Source: Plantago major (lineage: Eukaryota > Streptophyta > Magnoliopsida > Lamiales > Plantaginaceae). From it: a stretch of 64,000 bases of DNA. Shown here one piece after another: positions 11,661-21,555 of the stretch (its first letter is position 1; the number at the start of each line of letters is the position of its first letter). Made by a program: the position numbers and the translations under genes. The notes beneath the pieces were generated by a model. The model had not been told where the DNA came from. It saw only the letters and a program-made list of their open reading frames with translations, and did no database searches. The stretch is from assembly GCA_026545765.1 (NCBI GenBank), contig CM048843.1, positions 14,413,200 to 14,477,199 of the forward strand, written 5' to 3'.

Positions 11661-12722
11661 CAGAGGCGGAGACATGATGGTGGCCATGGGGCATAGTGGG
11701 GCGTTTACCCGCCCCCTCCAAATCACACCATGAATCGGAGAATCCGCAAATGTTAGATCCCCCTCCAAACTTTAAAAAAAGGGTGTTGTTAAACGCAATA
11801 TCTTTTTGACTAAACGCAACACCAAATATTTGCGTACTTACCTAAAATGCCCTTAACTAAAAAAACACTTATAAAATTAATGTAAAATCGAAATAACTCG
11901 TTTACACAAACACAATAACAATAACATGCACGATTGAATACAAATTACAACAATAAAAAACATCGAAAAATTTTTACATTTTTTTTTTGTGAAAAGTGAA
12001 AAAAGTTAGGAAATTTGTAGAGAAATTGAAAAAAAAAAAGAAGTGAAAAAAAAAATCGATTCAAGTTTGAATTAAAGTTAAAGTTGTGAATTCAAAATAA
12101 ATAAATTTAAAATTTAAAAAAAAATTAAAATTGGCCGGTCAAACGGGCCATTTAAAAAAAGTTGGGAAATTTGTAGAGAAATTGAAAAAAAAAAGATGAA
12201 ATGGCCTGTTCTCAGAACCGGCCATTTCATCTTTCTTTTTTTTTCAATTTCTCTACAAATTTTCCAACTTTTTTAAAATGGCCCGTTTGACTGGCAATTT
12301 TTAAAATTTTTTTTTAAATTTTAAATTTATTTATTTTAAATTCGCAACTTTAACTTTAATTCGAACTTGAATCGATTTTTTTTTTCACTTCTTTTTTTTG
12401 TTTTTTTTTTGTTTTTCAATTTCTCTACAAATTTTCCAACTTTTTTCACTTTTCACAAAAATAAAAAAAATTGTGAAATTTTTTTGATGTTTTTTATTGT
12501 TGTAATTTGTATTCAATCGTGCATGCTAATGTTATTGTGTTTGTGTAAACGAGTTATTTCGATTTTATTTTATAAGTTTTTTTTGAGTTAAGGGTATTTT
12601 AGACAAGTACGCAAATATTTGGTGTTGCGTTTAGCCAAAAATGTGTTGCATTTAACATTAGTGAAAAAATTAATTCCATATGTAATTTGACCCTCAAATT
12701 TAGAATTCTGGCTCTCCCGCCG
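11661..12722. mobile_element. Degraded hAT-like element holding a foldback insertion
   Basis: The left motif CAGAGGCGGAGACATGATGG and the inverted right motif GGCGGGAGAGCCAGAATTC resemble the hAT ends at 3912-4768. Most of the interior is taken up by the foldback element at 11787-12657. No clear 8-bp duplication was found, so the boundaries are approximate. Confidence 0.35.
11787..12657. mobile_element. Foldback element (871 bp, two ~430-bp arms)
   Basis: The sequence is nearly self-complementary end to end. The left end TGTTAAACGCAATA pairs with the right end TGTTGCATTTAACA. ACCAAATATTTGCGTACTT, CATGCACGATTGAATACAAA and GATGAAATGGCC all recur on the opposite strand. The hairpin apex is at about 12213. 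It has no coding capacity. Its transcript would form a long double-stranded RNA, a typical small-RNA source. The superfamily is unresolved because no target duplication was seen. Confidence 0.75.
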
Positions 12723-13459
12723 TTTATTGGAAAATCCTTGTTTTTAGTGAAGCGAGGAAGGCTACTGGACGTTTGAAAGGTAATAAAATCTAAAAGTTCA
12801 TACTTAGCTAGTATCCATCCATATATTGTCTCTCTTTAGCCAAACTAGCTAAAAAGCTAGCTGGTAGCTGGTTAGGTAGCTGATAACCTAGCTGATTAGG
12901 GAGCTGATTAACTAGCTGAGAAGCTAGCTGATTTTAAATGTAGGTGTTTAGCAAATTAGTTGATAAGCTAGCTGATATTTTGTAAAATGACATAAAAGAG
13001 CATTACTCTTATTTTTATTTTATTTAACCTTTCTTATTGTATAATTAGTCTATAGCTTTTTAAATAATAGTACATCACATTTTGTCCAATTATTCTAATA
13101 TATATTCAATGTACTTTACATCGTCACTTTAATAACATCATCAAAATTATCAGAAGTTGAAAGAAATATTCGTTGAGCATTTTAACTTAGTAATGAAAAA
13201 AATCAGTAATTGATATGTACTACATGTATGCATTTTAAAGAGATGTGGATGCATTAATCCTTATGTGTTAGTTGCAAACAAGTACACAAAATGTATAACA
13301 AATGATCCAACAATATAAAATATAATAAATAATAAAAACGGGTAGTTTTTCCTTTTTTTTCTAATTTAAGAAGCTGCGCGTTCACGTAACGAGCTTTTTA
13401 TTAGTCAATGGTCAAAAAACGCTCATGGAGCTGAAAAGCTAGTGGTAAACAAAGCCATT
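12723..13459. repeat. AGCTGATTA/CTAGCTGA-rich repeat region
   Basis: From 12840 to 12990 the motif AGCTGATTA or TAGCTGATAA recurs about eight times. A related AGCTGAAAAGCTAG occurs near 13425. This looks like the subterminal repeat array of a small DNA transposon, possibly bounded near 12835 and 13455, but the ends are not confidently defined. No gene is seen. Confidence 0.4.
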
Positions 13460-13674
13460 ATGTAAAGCACAATGGTTTAAACCTCACCAAATTCATTCAA
13501 TCCTACGTGAAATTTTGTGGAATTAATTACATTTTAGTCAGTATATATTTCAATGAGGAGCTAGGGGAAGAGGAGGATCAACAAGGGGCAGGGGGCTTGG
13601 CGGTTGGTTTGGTACCACACCTTAGTCACTTGTAGTTGTTATTTGCATCTGTTTAGTTTGTGTTTATGCAGATC

Positions 13675-13830
13675 TGTTTTGTTGGATGGATTTGGAGTAC
13701 TTGATACAGTTTAGTTAGTGTTTTGGGTTTGTTTTGTTGGATGGATTTGGAGTTCTTGATACAGTTTAGTTGGTGTTTTTGGATTTGTTTTGTTGGATGG
13801 ATTTGGAGTACTTGAAACAGTTTGGTTAGA
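13675..13830. repeat. Three-copy ~63-bp tandem repeat
   Basis: The unit GTTTTGTTGGATGGATTTGG, followed by AGTACTTGATACAGTTTAG, is repeated three times with a few substitutions. The minus-strand frame at 13653-13916 across it is repetitive (LYQVLQIHPTKQ) and not a recognised protein. Confidence 0.7.
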
Positions 13831-14189
13831 GCTCCATTGCTCATTTGTATTGAAACTTTCATTGGAAAATTAAGTTCAATACAAATCCGAATAAGGGGGT
13901 GAGAATTTTGTTCCATGATATTTTGCCAGGTAAAACGTGAGGCTAATGTTTTAGCGCTCAGATTATCAGTTGGGTGTTCTTATATAATATAACTAGAACG
14001 TGAGCGTGTCATTGTGGCATCTAATTACAAATAATAATAAAAGTATATGAAGGTAAGTGCAATCGTTGTTTCTGATAACGAATTGTCTTTTTTAGTTGAA
14101 TTAAGATTTTGGATAGTGCGAATTGATCTGTTCCAATTTGATTAAAGAAAATGGAGAATAAATATTGGTTATCGTTATTTTTTTCCTTT

Positions 14190-14400
14190 AATGATGAATT
14201 GATTTTGTTGGAGTTCGATTAGGGTTTTGAATTTATTGGAGATGACATATTGAGATTTTTTAATGATGAATTGATTATGTTGGGGTTGATTTAGGGCTTG
14301 AAATTTAATTAGAGAAGACAACTTGAGTTTTTTTAATGATGAATTGATTTTGTTGAAGTTGCGTTAGGGCTTAGAATTAGAATAAATAAAACATATTGAT
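14190..14400. repeat. Three-copy ~75-bp tandem repeat
   Basis: The unit TTTAATGATGAATTGATT.TG, followed by TTGG and TTAGGG, recurs near 14190, 14260 and 14333 with substitutions. Non-coding. Confidence 0.6.
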
Positions 14401-14502
14401 TTTTTTAATTAAAATCTAATTTACATGTGTATCACAAATCAGTTCGATTTAATTTAAATTAAGTACTCAATTGCACACTCTAATAGTTGTCCACTTACTC
14501 CC

Positions 14503-14620
14503 TCCGTCCCATAGAAGTTGTCCACTTTTGCCATTTTGGGGGTCCCGGTAGAGTTGTCCACTTTCATTTATTTACCATTTTAGGAACAATTATATAATTT
14601 TATATCCCCACTACTTTTAA
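14503..14620. mobile_element. Stowaway-type end fragment
   Basis: TACTCCCTCCGTCCCATAGA followed by AGTTGTCCAC is the canonical left end of a Stowaway-type MITE. No right end could be matched, so the copy is truncated or very degraded. Confidence 0.5.
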
Positions 14621-15039
14621 AAAAGTTAAAAAGTATCTTAAAATGAAATGATGAAAATACAATATAAATTTATTAAATAAGATAAAATGAAATGATGAAA
14701 ATTTAAAAATAGAGTATTTATTAAAGTAATTCAATCATATGTGGAATTAGTTGCATTTTAAACCAGTATATCTTTCGCTGTTTATTTTTGGTATGTTGGT
14801 TGCGTATATAGTTTTTATTAAATGTCATATAAATATATCTACAAAACTCCGAAAAATATTTTGTGCATATATTTGAATTCACCGTGACAAGAAGAATCTA
14901 TAGACACCAATCTAGATTATTATTATTATTAAAATAAATCATTTTATTCACTAAAATAAAAATATAAATTTATTAAATAAGATAATATAAAACTCTTGGG
15001 CTAAAATCCCACCAGATTTATTCAAATTCAGCCATCCTA

Positions 15040-15560
15040 CGTGAAATTTTGATACAGTTGGGCATAGGCCGAATAGGGGAGCGTATTAGTGTTGTTGCTA
15101 GGGATCATGAGGACAATGTTATTATTGGTGACAAAATTTTATGTCTACGTTGTTGAAAATGCGGAAGGTTGGCCAGCCAAATTTGAAACTAAATTTGTTC
15201 AAGATTTTGAGTGGCAACATGTAGTAATTGAAAGTGATTGTTCTTCGTGATTAAATATCTTAAATTGACAAATTTTAGCTTTGCCCTTTGTTTCACTTTT
15301 CAAAGAAATTCAGGTATTTGATGGAGAATTAAGTTTTGCCAGCTGGTTACACGGGAGGCTAACATTTTAGCACATATATTATTAGTTGGATTTTCTTATG
15401 ATGATTTTGGTTTGGTAGATTTGTATTATCCACACCAAGATCATTATGTGGGGGAGCACATACCACCCCAGGGGTTGCGTCGATTAATTTTTGTCCTCCC
15501 ATTTCTATTTATTATTAAACGTAAACTATATCGTGGCATCGCCACGGGAATTTTGTGGGA
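15040..15560 (+). pseudogene. RNase-H-like coding remnant, inverted second copy
   Basis: Plus-strand counterpart of 10054-10560. The phrase encoding REANILAHILLVG aligns with REGNVLAHRLSVG of the other copy and is followed by HIPPQGL. Several in-frame stops (for example after the KCGRLASQI phrase) and frameshifts show that it is dead. It is homologous to the RNase-H-like domains of plant LINE-type or domesticated reverse-transcriptase proteins. Confidence 0.45.
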
Positions 15561-16929
15561 TTAGTTGCATTTTCAGCCAATATATCTTTCACCGTTTTTT
15601 CTTATTTTTTTTTGTATATTGGCTGCATATATAGTTTTATAAAATCTCATATAAATTTATATACAAAACTCCGAAAAATAATTCGAACATATATTTAAAT
15701 TCACCGTGCCAAGACGAATTCATCTAAATCTTTTCGACTTTATCACTCGCATGTTTTCATAAAGTCGGCTAACAACAATACTAACTACTATCATGGTGCA
15801 CTTAATTACAACTCTACGCATAAATTTTTTTATTTGATATGGATCAAGATAAATTTGATGCTTCTATTTTTGACAATAGGCTCCATCATATGAGGTTGGA
15901 GTGGTTGAACAATATTATTCGGCACATATTTGACTTGGATACTGGAGGAATACCCTTTATTTGTGATTCTTAAATGGCAGAGGTTGATGCGGAAAAATGC
16001 GGAGTCAAAGTTTACACTGCACGAGTGGGATAAGTAAGAGTAACCTTGAGCACGTGTTCGTTCTTCACCATCACGTAGATTAGACAAGTAGTTGTCATCA
16101 TTGACGAAATGTAGCTAAAGTACCTTGCGAATTAGTAGTAGTATAATACAGGGTGAGTAAGTTGATGATGTATATGAGCTTTAATTATAATTTAAATCTT
16201 TATAGAGATCTCTCACTATTAAAAAGAAAATATGGCAGCACTATATACTACTACATTATTCCATAACGATTTTTTTATATATTAAAAAGGAAGGAAAATT
16301 AAAAATTCTTACTTGATTAATCAACCGTACAATTAGCTAGGAACTCCGATTCAACCACTGGACAAACGAATTTATAAAGTTTGATTGGCACAAGTCTACT
16401 AAAATGCTTTTTACAATCAAATGTTTACGACCTAAAATGTAAATTTTGATTACTAATAAACATAACAACAATTATCCATTTACAATATTAAACATACCTA
16501 TATACAAATCATTTACTAATTTTATCTCCATCTTCATGCTCGATATTGATTATCTGTTTGTATTAATAAAGAAAATTCAGTTTGCAGTATTTTTTTCTGA
16601 TTTATTTTTTTACATTTCAATTGGTGTTTCTCCAAATGAGGAGGATGGTCCAAGCATAAAAGAAGTAGAAAAATAGTAAATAATATGCTTATTCAAGTCA
16701 TAGTTATCATGAGAATAAGTTTGAGTGTACATCTCCTACAAAATTAATAATAGATAAATGTTGAAGAAGTGGATTATATACTCTAAGGACAATACTAAGC
16801 TAATCCAAACTTACAAGAATTAAACTCATACATTATTATACAGTTTAACATGAGCAAACGTTTAAAGTTGTGTTAATTTGTATTCTATGGGTGAACTTTG
16901 ATTTAAGGGATTTGCACTTTGCATTTTGA

Positions 16930-17110
16930 AAATAGTGTATCACTGTGAAATGTCACCAATACAATTCTACCATGACAATTCAAATGGTTGGTAAATATGC
17001 AAAATATGACTCTTTAAAGTGCCTTCTATTGATGGGAAGTAACACTTTCAAGTGTAATGATATTGAGATGCAGTGACATTTATAAATGAAATGAATACTA
17101 TATGCAGTGA
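16930..17110. other. Subterminal-repeat-like DNA of a decayed CACTA element
   Basis: Short AGTGACA/TGTCACT-type motifs recur in both orientations from 16930 to 17520. A CACTA-type right end (TTGTTGTAGTG) lies at 18299-18309. The left terminus was not found. No gene is recognised. Confidence 0.35.
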
Positions 17111-17579
17111 CACTCTCAATGGTAATTAATTAATAACTATTACAGTGACACTTGAAAGTGTTGGTTGAAATAGCTAATGTGACATTGAATAAGATGTCAT
17201 TGTACAATATATTAGTGACATTATAGAATTAGCCACTCCTCTTGAAGTGACACTTCATAGAAAATGTCATTGAAGTTTAATAAGTCACCCAAAATAACAA
17301 TTAATAACACTTACGATGAGATGAGATATTTGGAACATGGTTGCGGACACTCTCAATGGTAATTAATTAATAACTATTACAGTGACACTTGAAAGTGTTG
17401 GTTGAAATAGCTAATGTGACATTGAATAAGATGTCATTGTACAATAGATTAGTGACATTATAGAATTAGCCACTCCTCTTGAAGTGACACTTCATAGAAA
17501 ATGTCATTAAAGTTTAATATGTCACCCAAAATAACAATTAATAACACTTACGATGAGATATTTGGAACATGGTTGCGGA
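17111..17579. repeat. Tandem duplication with 237-bp period
   Basis: CACTCTCAATGGTAATTAAT starts at 17111 and again at 17348. The two copies are nearly identical through to GGAACATGGTTGCGGA. Differences are an ATATAT/ATAGAT change, a few point changes and a 5-bp length difference in the GATGAGATGAGATA tract. The high identity implies recent duplication. Confidence 0.85.
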
Positions 17580-17917
17580 TATTTTAAACCGTGAGGACTG
17601 GGTGGAAGGTGGAGGTAGTCGAAGCTGTTTGGGAGGAGGAGGTACCGTTAGGCATATCTGCGGACTACAGACAAGAACAGATTTAGAGGAAGGCTGTTAG
17701 AGAGGATCGAACTTTGATGCAGACGCAAGTGCATAAAAAACTAGCAAAAATCAGTAGCGGATTGATCAGAAGCAAGCAGACGCTTGAAAATGTAATTGCA
17801 GACAGAAAAACAGCTAGCAAATCAAGGCAGCGATCGAACAGCAACGAATGAGAAAGAATAGAAGGCACGGTATTTTTTATTAGGCAGCGAAAGAGAATCG
17901 AACCTAATGTGATACCA

Positions 17918-18162
17918 TGAAATAATTCCATCTCATCTAAAAGTTCGAATTTGTAGAGAGGTGTGGAATCTAGTCATTTATATTAATACTCCAACACTCC
18001 CCACACCCGTGGCTGATTTCAACATCTTTGGGGAGGCCATTCGAGTGGAAATTTAATATGGGGCGGAGATTGTCTCCGTGGAGATTCGAACCCAGGTTGG
18101 GCGTGAGCTAGAGGCTCTGATACCATGATATAATTCCATCTCATCTAAAAGTTCGAACTTGT
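17918..18162 (-). mobile_element. Miniature LTR element (TRIM-like), right LTR truncated
   Basis: A 79-bp terminal repeat at 17918-17996 starts TG and ends CA on the plus strand. Its first ~37 bases recur at 18126-18162. Next to the second copy is CTCTGATACCA, the complement of the initiator-Met tRNA primer site TGGTATCAGAG. So on the minus strand the order is truncated LTR, primer site, ~120-bp internal sequence, LTR. There is no coding capacity. The same internal sequence plus LTR is embedded in the leader of the copia element at 48366-52722. Confidence 0.65.
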
Positions 18163-18436
18163 CCCCGGCAGCGGCGTAAATTTGTTTTATGGTCAGCCCC
18201 TAAATGTTCGTACTCTGTTTTTTGGTATCAATAAGATAAGTTCTTTCGTTCCAAAAAAAAATAATAATAACACTTACGATGGTCATTAAATCCCACGTTT
18301 GTTGTAGTGCGTGTGACAATAACTGAACTGCAACATTTTATGGTTAAATTAGTAAAAAGTCCGGGGGATTTGGTGGGGGGGGGGGGGATATGTTGGGGGT
18401 CGTTGCCTAGAAAACCACTGCAATAATTGAAATTAT
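18163..18436. other. Spacer with a CACTA-type end fragment
   Basis: TTTGTTGTAGTG ending at 18309 is a CACTA right terminus without a visible partner. A pure G run of about 14 lies near 18373-18388. No gene is recognised. Confidence 0.4.
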
Positions 18437-19534
18437 CACTACAAGAATCCATCCGTAACGGGACGGAAAGGGGCGACGGATTTTATCCGTCGCCCCTGTA
18501 GCGACGGATCGCTACTTGGGGCGACGGATTCTATCCGTCGCCCCGTTTGGCGACGGATAAAGGTTATCCGTCGCTCTGTAGCGACGGATAAAATTATCCG
18601 TCGCTACAGAGCGTTGACCAAAATTAAAAAAAAAAAAAAAAAATTTTAGCGACGGATAGATTTATCCGTCGCTACAAGGCCGGAAAAAAAAAAAAAAAAA
18701 ATTAGCGACGGATAGATCTAGATCTATCCGTCGCTAAAAACCTAAAAAAAATATAATATATCTCCTCCACCACCTCCTTTTCTCCACTACTTCTCCTCTC
18801 CTCCTCCTCCCACCACCACCTTTCTCCTCCCACCACCACCATCCTCCACCACCACCATCTCCTCCCACCACCACCATCCTCCACCACCACCATCTCCTCC
18901 ACCACCTTTCTCCTCCCACCACCACCACCTTTCTCCTCCCACCACCACCATCCTCCACCACCACCATCTCCTCCACCACCTCCTTTCCTCCACCACCATC
19001 TCACCACCACCACCACCACCTCTCTCCTCCCACCACCACCACCACCATCCTCCACCACCACCATCTCCTCCACCACCTCCTTTCCTCCACCATCCTCCTC
19101 CACCACCATCTCCACCACCACCACCTCTCTACTCCCACCACCACCCTGCCACCACCACCATCTCCTCCACCACCACCACCCTGCCACCACCACCACCACC
19201 CTTCCACCACCACCACCTCCCACCACCACCTGCACCACACCCACCGCACCACCACTGCCGGAATTAATCCGTATACGAATATAAAAATTCGTATACGGAT
19301 TTTAAAAAAAAAAAAATGGGGCGACGGATAGATCTATCCGTCGCCCCATAATCATTTTTTTTTTTAAAAAGGTCAATCCGTCGTCGTCGCGAATTGGACG
19401 ACGGATTTTATCCGTCACAGCTCAGGCGACGGATTTTTTATCCGTCGCCCGATCCGTCGCCAGAGCTGGGGCGACGGATAGCTGGGCTGTACCGACGGAT
19501 CTATCCGTCGCTACAGCCCAGATTTTTTGTAGTG
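18437..19534. mobile_element. Non-autonomous CACTA transposon (1,098 bp)
   Basis: The ends are CACTACAAGAATCC on the left and, inverted, CACTACAAAAAATCTGG on the right. It is flanked by an exact 3-bp TAT duplication (18434-18436 and 19535-19537). Both subterminal regions are packed with copies of GCGACGGAT and its inverse ATCCGTCGC, the binding-site-like arrays typical of En/Spm elements. The same motif family appears in the CACTA elements at 24335 and 33038. The interior is a CCACCA-rich minisatellite, with no transposase. Confidence 0.9.
18762..19255. repeat. CCACCACCACCATCCT minisatellite
   Basis: About 490 bases consist of CCACCACCACCATCCT, CTTTCTCCTCC and related triplet-rich units, with strong strand asymmetry (C-rich on plus). 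Long Gly/Val/Trp frames on the minus strand come from this composition and are not genes. Confidence 0.85.
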
Positions 19535-19537
19535 TAT

Positions 19538-20000
19538 GTTTGTAGAATAATTTTTGTGTGTGTGGAGGTGGGAGGAGCACATACCACTCCAAGGGTTGTT
19601 GGGAACCTTAAAGCATTATATACTTTTGTATTTTATTTTGGTTCAGATTGGAGTATAAGTTATTAATTAGCGCATTAGGTACGTGTAGAGGACCCGATAT
19701 AATATACTACTATATGTTGTCAACCCGTCGGGTCCTGAACGGGTTCGGGTTGAGTCCTACCCTTTCAAATCATATACATCATGATGAGTCGTATTTTACG
19801 TACATTTTCCATAGTTACCATAAACAAAGACATAGAGATATAATATTGGACGAAGGTTTACACACATACACAATGGCTAACGTTGTTTGCAAGTAATTTT
19901 GATTATCTTATTGTGTTGATTAATTTATTTATTCTCACATTTCTAATTATTATTAAAAGTAAACTATATCGTGGCATTGTCACGGGTTAGTACTAGTTAT
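19538..20000 (+). pseudogene. Third copy of the RNase-H-like tail and 3' flank
   Basis: GGTGGGAGGAGCACATACCA, followed by CTCCAAGGGTTG at 19567, and AGTAAACTATATCGTGGCAT with its flank at 19957-19988 match the tails of the copies at 9930-10140 and 15440-15560. Unrelated DNA separates the two blocks. It is non-functional. Confidence 0.4.
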
Positions 20001-20077
20001 CACTTTAATTTCCAAGAGATCCATTTATGCAGCAATGTCATGGTTACGTTGTAACCATATATGGGTACCCTAGCTAA

Positions 20078-20086
20078 TTATATTTA
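20078..20086. repeat. 9-bp target duplication, left copy
   Basis: TTATATTTA is present exactly at 20078-20086 and again at 20968-20976. Confidence 0.8.
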
Positions 20087-20967
20087 GGGTTAAAAGTTTA
20101 AATATATTTGAACTTTATAAATTTTGACATATATATTGTAGAACTTTAAATTTGGCACAATATATTGCCAAACTTTTATTTCACGTGAAATTTGCACGTA
20201 TAGATTTTCGGTGAAATCTTAACTGGGAAAGTAATACTCAGTCCAACATCAAGACAAAGTAGGAGAAGGATGATTTCAAACAAGTCAGAGACATCGTAAT
20301 ACTTCTGTTTCAGCTTGCACCATGGCAGGCGACCAACAAAAGGGAAAAAGAGTCAACTTATGGCAGCTCACCATGCGGAACAACGAGGACGATCCCATCG
20401 TTTGATACATACAAGAAGATCTTTTTTGAGCTGAAGAGGAATCAATTTTTAAGGAGTAAATTAGTTCATTTATGAAATTTGCATTTTGGCAATATTATCA
20501 TCTGTAGGTGTTTTGTCTATTGGATGGTTTTGTCTTGGATTTATTTTCAATGACTTGACAATGGTTAATATAGTCATGGAATATTGATTCTTGTTTCCTC
20601 TTTTGATTTATGGTGTTATAGAAACAAGTGTTGTTCGGATGCTGATGATTCTAAGAAGATCATGTATGGTGTTCGATGAAATATATTGTTAGGCTGTTGT
20701 TAACGCAAAAATGTTTCTTCTGTTAAAGTTAAATTCAAGTAAGATAATCATGATGAAGTAGAACTCAGTTGTAATAATTGACGTCAGGAAAGATTAATTA
20801 GGAGAGATTTGTTTTTTTTCCCCTCAAAATTTAAGTAGTTTCAGGAAAAAAAATCACCCAAATCATATACGTGCAAAGTGAGATAAAAGTTTAAAAATAT
20901 TTATGTCAAAATTAAAGTTTGACAATATATGTGTCAAAATTTATAAAGTTCAAATATATTTTAATCC
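20087..20967. mobile_element. Non-autonomous MULE (881 bp, ~100-bp inverted repeats)
   Basis: The left end GGGTTAAAAGTTTAAATATA and the inverted right end GGATTAAAATATATTTGAAC run into a shared segment (TTTGAACTTTATAAATTTTG, then ACATATATTG). Similarity continues for about 100 bases. A perfect 9-bp duplication flanks the element. There is no transposase. A short frame from 20322 (27 codons, MAGDQQKGKRVNLWQL...) sits in a less AT-rich interior block and might be a captured host gene piece, but I cannot identify a source. Confidence 0.8.
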
Positions 20968-20976
20968 TTATATTTA

Positions 20977-21521
20977 TGTCACGCCCAAAACAACTTTACT
21001 TGTTGTTGGCCGGTGCATTTACATGCACATGTGTGATCAATTTTTGGTCCAAATTAAAATGTGTTCAAGATGTTAAGTGCGTTCATGGTGGAAGTTAAAT
21101 GTGCTTATATGGAGTCTAACCTTTTACACTTTCAAGTCTTCCATGGTTGGCTCCATACTTGCCTATAAATAGGCTTTGCACTTACCTCTCAAGATCATCC
21201 CATTTCAATACATTTTACACACTACACACTCTCACAAACACTTCTCCCATATTCCTCATTTTTCATTTCACTTGTATTCTCTACTTTCATTTGGGTACGG
21301 GTATAAACCCGTAGAGATTTGTTTTACAAGTAGTTGAGGAATTTCTTGTACTCCAAATACCATTATAGTGGAAATTTTGGCTCTCTCGCCGGTGGTTTTT
21401 TACCTCTATTTACGGAGGGTTTTTCCACCTTAAAATTCCCGGTGTTCATTTTTACTGTCTTTATTAATTTCTCTATATCGTTGGTGAAATTTATAAGCTT
21501 TCGCACTCTAGTACCACAACA
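20977..21521 (+). repeat. 5' LTR of the Tnt1-like element
   Basis: Begins TGTCACGCCC and ends ACCACAACA just before the primer-site remnant CATCAGAGCC (consensus TGGTATCAGAGC). A TATA-like CCTATAAATAGGC lies at about 21162. No second LTR is available to confirm the boundaries. Confidence 0.6.
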
Positions 21522-21555
21522 AACTAGCATCAGAGCCAGAGTGGTCTTATTCACC

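Larger units (their letters stand above)
13460..16900. repeat. Right arm of a giant imperfect palindrome
   Basis: Reverse-complement counterpart of 8680-11235, with collinear blocks from the inner end (CCTACGTGAAATTTTGTGGA, 13503) to the outer end (GGTCCAAGCATAAAAGAAGT, 16649). It is longer than the left arm because of two local tandem repeats (13675-13830 and 14190-14400) and other insertions. Confidence 0.75.

Noticed and set aside
8680-16900. CRISPR-like or other phased repeat array
   Set aside because: The repetition is an inverted duplication plus separate tandem repeats; there is no repeat-spacer periodicity.
18702-19255. Long minus-strand Gly/Val/Trp-rich open frames
   Set aside because: They are translations of the CCACCA minisatellite; several frames are open at once and no domain is present.
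19394-19666. 90-aa plus-strand frame in the CACTA right end
   Set aside because: Runs through the GCGACGGAT subterminal array and over the element boundary; no domain.
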